Shown here: piece after piece, positions 9,418 through 19,392 of the stretch
Layout of the letters: the number at the start of each line of letters is the position of its first letter
How positions within the stretch are numbered: the first letter of the stretch is position 1
Source: JALYXV01 sp963733505
GTDB taxonomy: Bacteria > Actinomycetota > Acidimicrobiia > Acidimicrobiales > Palsa-688
Direction: 5' to 3'
DNA: 64,000 bases
NCBI GenBank assembly: GCA_963733505.1
Contig: CAVTDW010000001.1
Coordinates: forward strand, 62,001-126,000
Notes under the pieces: model-generated
Seen by the model: only the letters and a program-made list of their open reading frames with translations
Databases searched by the model: none
What the model was told of the DNA's origin: nothing
Program-made: the position numbers and the translations under genes

Positions 9418-11240
9418 TGCACGTCATCGCGACGGCCGGTCACGTCGACCACGGCAAGTCGACCCTGGTGCTGGCCCTCACGGGGATGGATCCCGACCGT
9501 TTCGCCGAGGAGAAGGCCCGTGGTCTCACCATCGACCTGGGTTTCGCCTGGACCACGCTGCCCTCGGGCCGGGGCGTGGCCTTCGTCGACGTCCCCGGCC
9601 ACGTGCGTTTCATCCGCAACATGCTGGCCGGGGTGGGCGCGGTCGACGCCTGTCTGTTCGTCGTGGCGGCCACCGAGGTCTGGAAACCCCAATCCGAGGA
9701 GCACCTCCGCATCCTGGAACTGCTCGGCATCACCCACGGCGTGATCGCGCTGACCAAGGTCGGCCTGGTCGACGAGGAATGGCGCGAGTTGGCGGCCCTC
9801 GAGATTGCCGACCGCGTCGCCGGGACGTTCCTGGAGCACGCCGCCGTCATCCCGGTCGACGCCCCCACCGGCACCGGCCTCGACGACTTGCGGGCCGCCC
9901 TCGACCAGCTGGTGGCCGCGACGCCCACGTCGCCCGATCTCGACCGCCCCCGATTGTGGGTCGACCGGTCCTTCGCCGCCAAAGGCTCGGGCACCGTCGT
10001 CACCGGCACCCTCACGGGCGGCACCATTTCGGTCGACGACGAGCTCAGCGTCGTGACCGCCACAACGAGGGGAAAAGGGGCTCCGGTTCGGGTACGGGCG
10101 CTGCAAAGCCACCAGCTCCCACGCCAGTCAGTCGGGCCCGGTCACCGCATCGCCGTCAACCTCACTGGTGTCCGCCATGGCGACGTCCGCAGGGGCGACG
10201 CCCTGGTCCGAACGGGGCAGTGGGCCCCGACGACCACCTTCGACGCAACGCTGCACGTCCTCGAGGCCCTCGACCACGAGGTCTCCCGCCGGGGCGCCTA
10301 CCTGCTCTACGCCGGGTCGGGCGAGTACCCGGTACGGGTCCGGGTCATCGGCGGTGGCGACGGCGTCATCACGCCCGGCCTCGACGGCCTGATCCGCTGC
10401 CATCTTCCGGTGGCGTTGCCCCTCCTGCCGGGCGACCGGTATGTGCTCCGGGAAAGCGGGCGCTCCGAAACCGTCGGCGGTGGAGAGGTCCTCGACGTGG
10501 CGCCGGTCCTGCCGGCGTCGAAGGCCCGGCCGAACCGTTCGGTCGACCGGGTCATCGCGGAGCGGGGATGGATCGATGCTGCCGTCCTCGAACAGGTGAC
10601 GGGCGAGCGTCGCCCCGCGGTGGTCGGGCGCTGGGTCGTTTCCCCGGCCGCCCTGGCCGAGGCCCAGCAAGGGGTCGTCGACGCCGTCGGCGCGGCCGGT
10701 CCGCTCGGGCTCGACTTGGCGACCCTCGAAACCCGCCAACGGGCCGCCCTGGCCACGCTGGCCGACAGAGTCGTGGTGCACAACGGCCGGGTCTGGCCGG
10801 CAACCCCGCCCGGCCAACCTGGTCACCCGGGACCCGGGGCGGCCGGGGGGGCCGGGAAGGTCGCGGTGCCCACGGCCGACCCGATGGCCGCGCAACTGTC
10901 CGAGCATCCCTGGCTGCTAGCCCTGCGCGCCGCACGATGGGCGCCCCCGACGACCGACGGAATCGACCGCCAGGTCGTACGGGAGCTGGTCCGGCGGGGC
11001 CTGGTAATCGAGCGCGACGGCGTGCACTTCGCGGCCGAGGCCGTCGAAGACGCCGCCGTGGTCGTGGCCCGACTGCTGGCCGAGGCACCCGAGGGGGTCA
11101 CGGTGGCCGACGTGCGCACCGCCCTCGGCATTACCCGCAAGCACGTCCTACCCCTGCTGGCACAGCTCGACGCGACCGGAGTGACCCGTCGCCGAGGTGA
11201 CCTGCGCATCGCCGGGCCCCGGCTTCCGCAGCAGTCCTGA
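9417..11240 (+). CDS. selB: Selenocysteine-specific elongation factor
   Basis: Translation GTPase that delivers Sec-tRNA to UGA codons flanked by a SECIS hairpin. 607 residues: G1 motif GHVDHGKST at 8-16, switch region ARGLTIDLGFAW, DVPGHVRF (G3) and ALTKVGL (the NKxD position is TKVG), then beta-barrel domains 2 and 3 and C-terminal winged helices that bind SECIS. The ATG overlaps the selA stop by one base, so the pair is translationally coupled. TKVG instead of TKxD at the G4 motif is slightly unusual. No selC or selD is visible nearby. Confidence 0.95.
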   Translation: MHVIATAGHVDHGKSTLVLALTGMDPDRFAEEKARGLTIDLGFAWTTLPSGRGVAFVDVPGHVRFIRNMLAGVGAVDACLFVVAATEVWKPQSEEHLRILELLGITHGVIALTKVGLVDEEWRELAALEIADRVAGTFLEHAAVIPVDAPTGTGLDDLRAALDQLVAATPTSPDLDRPRLWVDRSFAAKGSGTVVTGTLTGGTISVDDELSVVTATTRGKGAPVRVRALQSHQLPRQSVGPGHRIAVNLTGVRHGDVRRGDALVRTGQWAPTTTFDATLHVLEALDHEVSRRGAYLLYAGSGEYPVRVRVIGGGDGVITPGLDGLIRCHLPVALPLLPGDRYVLRESGRSETVGGGEVLDVAPVLPASKARPNRSVDRVIAERGWIDAAVLEQVTGERRPAVVGRWVVSPAALAEAQQGVVDAVGAAGPLGLDLATLETRQRAALATLADRVVVHNGRVWPATPPGQPGHPGPGAAGGAGKVAVPTADPMAAQLSEHPWLLALRAARWAPPTTDGIDRQVVRELVRRGLVIERDGVHFAAEAVEDAAVVVARLLAEAPEGVTVADVRTALGITRKHVLPLLAQLDATGVTRRRGDLRIAGPRLPQQS

Positions 11241-11294
11241 GAGAACTGACGAAGGTTGGGCAAGAAAGGGCCGCGCCGTGCCGACAGGTAGGAG

Positions 11295-11957
11295 ATGGCT
11301 GCGGCGACCAACCTCCTCCGATTGCTGCTGCCGGTCCGAAGCGTCGTGCGCCACGCCGGCCCGCACCTGCTCGAGGCGACGCTCGGCCCGACGGCCTGCT
11401 TTCTCACCGGTCGAGCACTTTGGGGGGTAAACGGGGCGCTGGCGCTGGCCCTTGGCTGGACCGGTGCCTGCATGGCGCTGCGCCAACTTCGAGGCCGGCG
11501 GATGACCGGCCTGCTCGTTATCGGGATGACGACGCTCATCCTGCGCGCCGGCGTCTCCCTGGCGTTGCACTCCGAACGCGCCTACCTCATCGCACCCGCG
11601 CTCGTGACGATCGTGATGGGGCTCGTCTACATCGTCTCGGCGGCGGGAGCCAAACCGCTGCTCGGCCGGGTGATCGGCGATCTCGTTCCCTCCTCGTGGA
11701 TCGACACCGACGACCCCCGCACCGCCCGCCTCTGCCGGATCGGCTCGGTGGTGTGGGGCGGCGAGCAGATCGTCTCCGCCGTGATCTCCCTCGTCATGAT
11801 CCTGCGGGTTTCGACCACGACCTACGTGATGGTCCACGAATTGGTGTCGTGGACCACCTGCCTGCTCGTGATCGGCACATTCGTGCCCTTTTTCTGGTCG
11901 GACCTGCGCTCGATCTGGCAGAAGCGCCGCACCTCGCCGACTCTGGTGGGGATCTGA
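11295..11957 (+). CDS. Multi-pass membrane protein, VC0807/DUF3159-like
   Basis: 220 residues with about six hydrophobic segments (roughly 15-60, 70-90, 95-120, 150-175 and 185-205) and a basic C-terminal WQKRRTSP tail. Its pattern resembles VC0807/DUF3159-type membrane proteins, but I recognise this only loosely and no function can be assigned. A purine-rich AGGTAGG sits unusually close to the ATG. It follows selB by about 50 bp on the same strand and may share its transcript, though a selenium role is not implied by the sequence. Confidence 0.7.
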   Translation: MAAATNLLRLLLPVRSVVRHAGPHLLEATLGPTACFLTGRALWGVNGALALALGWTGACMALRQLRGRRMTGLLVIGMTTLILRAGVSLALHSERAYLIAPALVTIVMGLVYIVSAAGAKPLLGRVIGDLVPSSWIDTDDPRTARLCRIGSVVWGGEQIVSAVISLVMILRVSTTTYVMVHELVSWTTCLLVIGTFVPFFWSDLRSIWQKRRTSPTLVGI

Positions 11958-12057
11958 GGCTCTGGTGGGGGTTTGTCACCCCACACGGGTGCAAAATCCC
12001 TACCAAAGACCCAAAGCCACACCAGAACCACGGGTAACTCGGCGTTTCCCAGCGTGA

Positions 12058-13005
12058 CTACGAAGCCGGCTCCTGGCGATGGCCGAGGGGGACATGACGG
12101 GCGAGGCGACGGGCGAATCCGGGACCAGCGTCGCCTTTTCCCCCTTCTTCTTGCTCCTCCTCCTCCAACTCACCGGCCATCTTGGCCACGGCGATCGAGT
12201 TGGTGAGGATGGCACCGAAGGCGTCGGGGTCGGCGAGGAGCCACGAGTGTCGTCCCTCCACCACCTCACCCTCGGAGCCGATCGCACGGCACAGGGCGGC
12301 GAACGACGCTCGGGGGATGACGGTGTCCTGGTCGCCCCACAGGACCACGACGGGTAGCTCCCGGCGCTTGAGCTCCTGCAGTTCGGCGAGAAGGTCGGCG
12401 TGGCGGACCAGGTTGACGACGTTGAGCAGGCCGAGCGGGTTGCGGAGCAGGTTGGGAACGGCGTCCTCGACGATGATCGGCAGCATCCGCCGCAGGTAGC
12501 GCACCGGAACCAGATCTTCGGGCGGATGGAACGGCCAGGTCCACGGGGGCCGGGAGGTGGCGGCGTGCACCAGGTTCCCGAACGACCAGGTCGTGCCGCC
12601 GACGGAGTTGACCAGGACGAGGTAGCGGACTCGCTCGGGGTGATCATGGGCCAGCTTGATGGCGACGCCGCCGCCGAAGCTGTGCCCGACGACGAATGCG
12701 GGCTCGTCGACACCGACGGCGTCGAGGAAGTTGGCCACCCACTCGGCGTAGCCGTCGAAGCTGGGCGGATGGGGCAGGTTCGGCGTCCCCCCGAAACCGG
12801 GCATGGCCGGGGCGTAGACGTGGCAACCGAGATGGACGAGGCGTTTCAGGGCTCGGCGGTAGGAGCGCTGGCCGAGCGCCCAGCCGTGCAGGAACACCAC
12901 GGCCAGGCCTTCTCCGGCTGTCCCGTAGAACGCTTCCCTGCCGTCGACTGTCGTGCGCCGCCACACCAGGTGGTCGGCCGGGTCCGCGCTTGCCACTGCA
13001 AGCAC
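12058..13005 (-). CDS. Alpha/beta hydrolase
   Basis: Serine hydrolase fold of 315 residues. Oxyanion motif VFLHGWA near 38-43, nucleophile elbow GHSFGG at 107-112 (Ser109), acid in LWGDQD near 225 and catalytic His in GRHSW near 253. It has no signal peptide, so it is probably cytosolic. The substrate cannot be read from the sequence; the family includes esterases and C-C hydrolases. A GTG start at 13005 is used. The C-terminus carries an unusual acidic run (EEEEQEE) followed by a basic tail, beyond the hydrolase core. Confidence 0.9.
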   Translation of the reverse strand: MLAVASADPADHLVWRRTTVDGREAFYGTAGEGLAVVFLHGWALGQRSYRRALKRLVHLGCHVYAPAMPGFGGTPNLPHPPSFDGYAEWVANFLDAVGVDEPAFVVGHSFGGGVAIKLAHDHPERVRYLVLVNSVGGTTWSFGNLVHAATSRPPWTWPFHPPEDLVPVRYLRRMLPIIVEDAVPNLLRNPLGLLNVVNLVRHADLLAELQELKRRELPVVVLWGDQDTVIPRASFAALCRAIGSEGEVVEGRHSWLLADPDAFGAILTNSIAVAKMAGELEEEEQEEGGKGDAGPGFARRLARHVPLGHRQEPAS

Positions 13006-13100
13006 AGGATAAGTCGGGGGACCACCGTCGCCGCAAGGTGCGTTTCGCCGACTGCCCCGAGGCAGGCCGGAGCGGCTCGGAAGCCAGGACGCCGAGGAAG

Positions 13101-13140
13101 CTGGCAGCTAGGAACCTGGCGGCTAGCCTGGCGGCTAGGA
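13101..13140. repeat. Short tandem repeat at the 3' end of the WhiB-like gene
   Basis: Three diverged copies of CTGGCGGCTAG, the last overlapping the stop codon of the WhiB-like gene. It is one of several G+C-rich micro-repeats found between genes in this window. Confidence 0.6.
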
Positions 13141-13398
13141 AGCGGTGCGAGCGAGGATCTGCTTGCGCTCGACCTCGTTCAGGCCGCCCCATATCCCGTG
13201 CGGCTCACGGATCCGGAGGGCGTAGTCGAGGCACGCCCGCTTGACCGGGCAACTGGCGCAGATCGTCTTGGCCCGGTTTTCCCGCGCTTCCTTCTCGTCC
13301 TTGCGCTCGAAATGCGACGGAGGGAAGAACACCGACGCATGAGGTCCACGACAGGCTGCTTTCGCCTGCCAAAGCTGGTCTAGTTGCTGGACGCTCAA
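13135..13398 (-). CDS. WhiB-family Fe-S transcriptional regulator
   Basis: 87-residue Wbl protein. Four cysteines suited to a [4Fe-4S] cluster lie at 16, 47, 50 and 56 (AAC, CASC, AC), followed by the turn GIWGG at 68-72 and a basic C-terminus. Wbl proteins act as redox- or NO-responsive regulators, usually by binding the primary sigma factor. The start is TTG 13398, preceded by an AGAAAGGGGGGG ribosome-binding stretch. The neighbouring penicillin-binding protein and paired ArsA-like ATPases point to the WhiB4/WblA subgroup. That assignment rests on remembered synteny, not on a tree. Confidence 0.93.
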   Translation of the reverse strand: MSVQQLDQLWQAKAACRGPHASVFFPPSHFERKDEKEARENRAKTICASCPVKRACLDYALRIREPHGIWGGLNEVERKQILARTAS

Positions 13399-13568
13399 AG
13401 GGGCCCCCCCTTTCTGGCGGGGAAGTTACTCCCGTTTGCTGCCGCCAACAAGGGGTGAACTTTCGCGAGCGCGTGAATGATCAGGAGTTTTGACCCGATT
13501 TGCCCTGATCTGTGACCGGTCAGCCCCGAAGAACGACCACGACCGGTGTGACGCTGACACTAGCAGCA

Positions 13569-14860
13569 TCAGTGATGAGCGTCGCGTGCACCGCCGGTCT
13601 CGGGTTCGACCTCGAGTAGCAGCCCGTCGATCGCGACCACCCGGATCCGATCGCCGCCCGCGATAGGCGTCGCCCGATTGGTCCGGGCTCGCCAGGGGGC
13701 GCCGCGGATCTCGACCGTTCCCTCGGGTTCGACCGGTCCCAGCGCCACCCCCATCTCGCCGACGAGGGACTCGCGTCCGATGGTTGGCGTCGAGAACCGG
13801 GCCCGGATCATGGCCGGCATCCCCGCCACCATGAACAGTGGGGTACCGAGGATGCCCGCGGCCAGGGCGAGCAGGGAGGGGTGCACTCCCCGGTACAACC
13901 ACAGTGAGCCGGCCAGCAGGCAGATGCCGCCGAGGGCCGTCCAGACCCGGGGCACGCCCGCTTGCAGGTCGACGCAGAAGCCGAACACGCCGACGCCGAT
14001 CAGCAGCAGCGCCCACACCCGCACCGGCAGCGCCCCAAGCCCGTAGGAGGCGAGGATCAGCGCCCCGGTGCCGCAGACCGCCCCGATGCCGACACCCGCG
14101 GTGAAGAACTCCAGCGCGATCAGCAGCAACCCGATCAGCAGCATGAGGTAGGCAACCGACGGGCTGGCCGCGGTGTGCAGTAGTTGTTGGACCAGGTTGA
14201 GCTTCTCGAAGCGGACCGCGACGTTGGGCTGGCGCCGGGGCTGCCCGTTGGACTGCACGACCGCCGCGGTGTGCAGGGTGCGGGCGCCGAGCTGCTGGCC
14301 GTCGAGGTTGACGATGAAGTCGCCGAGGGTCGGCTGGTTGAGGTGTTGCGTCGTGAGGCCCTGGGCCGCCGCCTGGCCGGCGTCGAGCGTCCGCCCGGCC
14401 AACGGGTCAGGCGGCGCGGCATCGCCGACCCGCGTCCCGGGCGCCATACCCCGCAGCGGGGCGGCACCGAAGATGGCGTAGGCGGCGCCGAAGGCGTGGC
14501 TGCCGTTGGGCCCGACCCAGACGGCGACCGGGACCGGGGCGCCGGCGATGGTGTCGGTCAGCTGATGAAGGACAGTCGGGGAAATGACCCCGCCGCCGCT
14601 TTGGAGCTGGACGATGAGGGCAACCGCCCTGCCCTTGTCGGCCGAGGCGACGGCGCGGCGCAGGAAGTCAACCTGGATACGGTCGATCAGCCCATTGATC
14701 TGAACCACGTCGATGTGGCCGAGCAGGGCTGGTGCCGCGGCTGGGACCGCGGCTGGCGCCGCGGGCTGGCGCCGCGGCTTGGAGGTGCGGTGGGGCCTTG
14801 GGCGGCGGCGGCTGGGGCGGACGCCAGCGCGACGAGAGCGGCGATCAACCCAGCGACCAT
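13569..14860 (-). CDS. Long NfeD-family membrane protein (ClpP-like plus OB domain), N-terminus frameshifted
   Basis: The conserved body (14708 to 13569) has a ClpP-class domain starting VQINGLIDRIQVDFL, several membrane segments around 190-300 and a C-terminal NfeD beta-barrel. NfeD proteins work with SPFH/stomatin partners at the membrane. Upstream, in another frame, an ATG at 14860 encodes a clear signal peptide (VAGLIAALVALASAPAAAA), so the true start is probably there, with an indel in the repetitive Ala/Pro-coding stretch 14715-14840. In the region that normally holds the ClpP-like serine (AASAG) the sequence reads NGSHAFGAAY, so peptidase activity is doubtful. It is divergent from the ArsA-like pair. 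Confidence 0.82.
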
Positions 14861-14899
14861 GGCTAGTCTGCGAATGCGACGACCTCCAGAGGAGAGGGA

Positions 14900-15988
<1,089 letters not shown>

Positions 15989-15989
15989 C

Positions 15990-17109
15990 GTGACTGCCAG
16001 CGATACCACCAACAACCTGCGGGCGTTGATCGAGGAGCGCACCATCGTGGTGTGCTGCGGGTCGGGCGGCGTGGGCAAAACCACGGCGGCGGGCGCGTTG
16101 GCGGTGGAAGGCGCTCGCCTCGGGCGCCGGACCTGCGTCGTCACGATCGACCCGGCCAAACGGTTGGCGGACGCCCTCGGTCTTGAGTCCCTCACCAACG
16201 AGCCGGGTCGCATCGAGGGTGACTGGGCGGAACCCGGCGAGCTGTGGGCCCTGATGCTCGACACAAAGACGACCTTCGACGACCTCGTCGGCCGCTACGC
16301 CGCCACACCGGAGCAGGCCACGCTCATCCTCAGCAACCACCTGTACCGCAACATCGCCGGCGCGCTGTCCGGCACCCAGGAATACATGGCGATGGAGAAG
16401 CTCTTCGAGTTGCACGACGAGGGCCGTTTCGACCTGATCGTGGTCGATACGCCCCCGACGCGAAACGCCCTCGACTTCCTCGACGCCCCCCGCCGGTTGA
16501 CTCGCTTCCTCGACAACCGGATCTTCCGCCTGCTCGTCATGCCGGCCCGGACCTATATGCGGATGGTCGGGGTGGCCACTCAGGCGTTCCTGCGGACCGT
16601 CGCCAAGGTCGTGGGTTCGGACGTGGTGAAGGACGCGGTCGACTTCTTCACCGCCTTCGAGGGCATGGAACAGGGCTTCCGAGACCGGGCCCAGAAAGTC
16701 CTGCAACTGCTCTCAGAACCCGTTACCGCCTTCGTGCTCGTGGCAGCACCACGGCGGGATGCGATCGAAGAAGCCCTGTTCTTCGCCAGCCGCCTGCAGG
16801 AGTCAGACATCGAGGTCGAGGCGCTGATCGTGAACCGCCTGCATCCCCGTTTCGGCCCGGTGCCGTCGGTGCTGACCAGTCCCGAGGCGGCCGCGGCACC
16901 CGCGGCGGCGCCGCTGGCGGCGCTCGTCAGCAACCTGCGCGACCTCGAAGGCATCGCCGAGCGCGAGGAGCTGCTATCTGAAGAGCCTCACCAGGCAGGT
17001 CGCCCCGGCGCCGGTCGTGCGCGTCCCCCTGCTCGACCACGACGTGCACGACCTGAACGGGCTCAGCCAGGTCGGCCGCTATCTGCTCGGCTTCGAGGAC
17101 GGCGCCTGA
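15990..17109 (+). CDS. ArsA/GET3-like ATPase, second of a pair, with one apparent frameshift
   Basis: Walker A variant GSGGVGKTT at 24-32, TIDPAKRLADALG, and VVDTPPTRNALDFLDAP, as in ArsA-like ATPases. The frame slips near 16975-16982 (GCTATCTGAAG). Dropping one base continues as LKSLTRQVAPAPVVRVPLLD and ends LLGFEDGA at the TGA 17107-17109, a sensible C-terminus. The unshifted frame instead runs into a Pro/Arg-rich tail and the intergenic repeat. It is coupled to the upstream paralogue. Confidence 0.87.
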
Positions 17110-17138
17110 CCGGTGTGAGCCGGTTGGACGGAGCCCCT

Positions 17139-17216
17139 CAGGCGGGTCAGGCGGGTCAGGCGCGTCGGCGGGTCAGCCGGGTCAGCCGGGTCGCCGTTCA
17201 GCTGGGGTCAGCCGGG
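17139..17216. repeat. Intergenic GGGTCAG micro-repeat
   Basis: A run of imperfect GGCGGGTCA / GCCGGGTCA copies fills the gap between the second ArsA-like gene and the convergent STAS gene. No coding sequence is apparent, and no simple hairpin terminator stands out. Confidence 0.6.
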
Positions 17217-17237
17217 GCGCCGAACTAACTCAGGCGG

Positions 17238-17615
17238 TCAGCTGTGGTCGGAGCCTCGGGCACCGTCTCGGTCGTCGCGGGGCTCGAGAGCGGCCGCGGC
17301 CTCCTCGATGGTTTCCGCCACGGTCACGATGCGGTCGAAGCCGGTCGTCCGAAGGAGCCGCGTGAGCGTCGGGCGATTGCAGGCAACGGCCACGTCGCCG
17401 CCCAGCTCCCGAGCCCGGCGGATCCCGCCGATCAGGGCACCCAGGCCGGCGGAGTCGACGAACGGCACCCCCGACATATCGATCAACAGCCGGGGGCTCG
17501 ACGCCAGCTCGGCCAGGGTCTGGCGGAACTGGCTCACCGTGAACGCGTCCAACTCGCCCACAGGGCGACAGATGGTAAGCCCGTTTTCGGTTTGGTCGAG
17601 CTCTATGTTCAACAC
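17238..17615 (-). CDS. STAS-domain anti-sigma factor antagonist
   Basis: 125-residue SpoIIAA/RsbV-like protein. The phosphorylatable serine sits in DSAGLG (Ser55), preceded by LLIDMSGVPFV. Unphosphorylated antagonists of this type bind an RsbW/SpoIIAB-like kinase and free a sigma factor. A C-terminal acidic/charged extension (EPRDDRDGARG) follows the domain. The gene is divergent from the receiver protein across about 80 bp. A second STAS gene and an RsbW-like ATPase lie 4-5 kb to the right. Confidence 0.92.
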   Translation of the reverse strand: MLNIELDQTENGLTICRPVGELDAFTVSQFRQTLAELASSPRLLIDMSGVPFVDSAGLGALIGGIRRARELGGDVAVACNRPTLTRLLRTTGFDRIVTVAETIEEAAAALEPRDDRDGARGSDHS

Positions 17616-17698
17616 ACGTCCTCCCCGGGGGCAGGGGAAAAACTGCCTGGCGTGTCCCGGATGGTACCCATACGGAAGCGAGAGCTACCCTCGCCAGT

Positions 17699-18163
17699 GT
17701 GACCGAGATCTTGGTGGCAAGCGATGCCGAGTGGGTTCGGGACCAGCTTCGATCGGTTCTCGCGACGTCCGACACCAAGGTGCGGATGGTCAACACGGGG
17801 GCGCGAGTCTTGCCGGCGCTGCGCCGGCGAGCCGCTGACCTGGTCATTCTCGACCTTCAGATCGGCAACATGGGGGGCATGGCGGTGTGCCTCGACCTCC
17901 GCCTGGAGGAGAGCGCGGGCCGCCTTGAGCCCGTGAAGGTCATCATGTTGCTGGATCGGCGGGCCGATGTATTTCTTGCCCGCCGCTCAGGAGCCGAGGG
18001 TTGGCTGGTCCGGCCCCTCGATCCCATCCGCCTCAGGCGTGCCAGCCAGGCGGTGCTCGCAGGCGGTACGTACTACGACGAATCGTACAAACCGAATCCG
18101 ATCGTCGTTGCCCCAGTCCTCGTCGCCCCGGCTTCGGGTAGCATCAGCGCCGCCGGGAAGTAG
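17699..18163 (+). CDS. Atypical response-regulator receiver protein
   Basis: 154 residues, a receiver domain with no output domain. The phospho-acceptor Asp52 is present (VILDLQIG), as is an N-terminal acid (ASDAEW). The switch Thr/Ser is replaced by Asp86 (IMLLDRRAD) and the conserved Lys by Arg105 (WLVRPLD), so signalling is likely non-canonical. Start GTG 17699. The TAG stop at 18161-18163 lies inside tRNA-Pro, so the last ten bases of the gene are also the 5' acceptor strand of the tRNA. The neighbouring STAS gene suggests a partner-switching network. Confidence 0.78.
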   Translation: MTEILVASDAEWVRDQLRSVLATSDTKVRMVNTGARVLPALRRRAADLVILDLQIGNMGGMAVCLDLRLEESAGRLEPVKVIMLLDRRADVFLARRSGAEGWLVRPLDPIRLRRASQAVLAGGTYYDESYKPNPIVVAPVLVAPASGSISAAGK

Positions 18164-18231
18164 CGCAGCTTGGTTAGCGCGCAGCGTTCGGGACGCTGAG
18201 GCCGGGGGTTCAAATCCCCCCTTCCCGACCA
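18154..18231 (+). tRNA. tRNA-Pro (anticodon CGG)
   Basis: A complete cloverleaf reads by eye. Acceptor CGGGAAG/CTTCCCG, D-stem GCGC/GCGC, anticodon stem CAGCG/CGCTG with loop TTCGGGA (anticodon CGG, reads CCG), T-stem GGGGG/CCCCC with loop TTCAAAT, discriminator A and an encoded CCA at 18229-18231. Its first ten bases overlap the end of the receiver gene. Confidence 0.97.
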
Positions 18232-18329
18232 GAGCGGTGGCCGTGCCTGAAGCTGGTCGAGCGTCGTCGGCGGCCGGTCTCACCGACGCCGAATCGCCAC
18301 ACGACGGGCGCTCGAATACCGTGGCGTGG

Positions 18330-18482
18330 GTGAGCGACGACCCGGCCGAGATACTGCTGCGAGAGTTCCGCGAGCTGTCACCTGAGGACCGCGAGCTCGT
18401 CATGGCCCTGGTTGCCCGGCTCCGAGGGGTCCAGGTGTACGAGTTCCCCCGGGACGTGCCATTCATGGACTTCGACGAGTAG
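18330..18482 (+). CDS. Small hypothetical protein
   Basis: About 50 residues from a GTG at 18330, with GTG 18321 and 18237 as alternatives. The charged helical sequence starts SDDPAEILLREFRELS and ends in an acidic tail FMDFDE. It lies just after tRNA-Pro on the same strand. I do not recognise a family; the regular amphipathic pattern and sensible composition are the only support. Confidence 0.45.
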   Translation: MSDDPAEILLREFRELSPEDRELVMALVARLRGVQVYEFPRDVPFMDFDE

Positions 18483-18498
18483 CGCCGACTAAGAAGGG

Positions 18499-19392
18499 CT
18501 ACGCCAGGCGCCGGACCGAGCCGCTGACAATGATTCCCGCCCAGAGGACCGCGGCCAGGGCCGCGACCGCCGCCGCCAGGGCGTCGGTGATTCCAGCCAG
18601 GCTGGGTGACGCCAGGGCGTAGCAGAAGGCGCTCAGCACCGTGACCGCCAACGAAGTGAGCGCCAGACCGGCGATGCCCCGCTGCGAGGACACCCCCGGG
18701 TCCGCCTGCAGGAGGGTCAGGCAGGCCGCCACCTTGAGCGCCATGAGCACCGCGACCGCCAGAAGCGAGCCGCTGCGAGGAAACGATCCGTACAGCAGCA
18801 GGTAGCTGAGTGTTCCAAACGGTGGGCTGAGGTAGAGGGCCACCAGGTGACGCAGCCGTGCCACACTCGCCACGACGACCGCGATGGCGACCAGGAGCAG
18901 CGCCAGACTGGCGATGAACGAAGCGAAGCGAGCGCGACGAGCGACGTCCCGTCCAGGTACGAGGCGCGGGAGGGCGAGCGCCGAGACGCAGACCAGGAGC
19001 AGTCCGTCGAGGAGCGCCTGGGCGGGTAACGCGAGGGGCGAGGGGCGACGGCGGCTCGCGGCCAAATGCGTGACCTCGCTCGGGTCAAGCTCGGCATTGT
19101 GGATCATGCCGGCGACGCCGGGGATGGCGAACACCTCGGCTGGTGTGTTGGGGGGCAAGACCCGGGCCGGACGGCGGCGCCGGCGGCCAGCTCGAAGATC
19201 ACGACGGCGGCGAGGAGGACCAACGCCGCGACGAGCAACCGGCGCCGGGCCGGCCGAGGAGGAAGACCCTCGATGCCGCTCGGGGCGGCAACCCCACCGG
19301 CGGCAACCCCACCGGCAGCAACCCCACCGGCAGCAAGCGGCCCCACCGGCGGCAACCCCACTGGTGGCCGGCGTCAACGGGTCGTCTGTCAC
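18499..19392 (-). CDS. Uncharacterised membrane protein, N-terminus frameshifted
   Basis: About 297 residues when repaired. GTG 19392 opens TDDPLTPATSG, overlapping the upstream stop (GTGA). Then come VAAGG repeats, a membrane segment RRLLVAALVLLAAVVIFELA, an extracytoplasmic stretch with NTPAEVFAIPGVAGMIHNAE, and about six further membrane helices ending VRRLA. Two breaks are needed: a 4-base insertion at 19337-19340 in the repeat, and one missing base near 19155-19162. No family recognised. It forms an operon with the secreted protein encoded just upstream. Confidence 0.7.
   Translation of the reverse strand: MTDDPLTPATSGVAAGGAACCRWGCCRWGCRRWGCRPERHRGSSSSAGPAPVARRGVGPPRRRRDLRAGRRRRRPARVLPPNTPAEVFAIPGVAGMIHNAELDPSEVTHLAASRRRPSPLALPAQALLDGLLLVCVSALALPRLVPGRDVARRARFASFIASLALLLVAIAVVVASVARLRHLVALYLSPPFGTLSYLLLYGSFPRSGSLLAVAVLMALKVAACLTLLQADPGVSSQRGIAGLALTSLAVTVLSAFCYALASPSLAGITDALAAAVAALAAVLWAGIIVSGSVRRLA
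19284..19362. repeat. 15-bp tandem repeat with a 4-base interruption
   Basis: Five copies of a GGCGGCAACCCCACC unit, encoding VAAGG on the minus strand. The fourth copy is 19 bases long because of GCGG at 19337-19340, which shifts the frame of the membrane protein. Confidence 0.85.
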
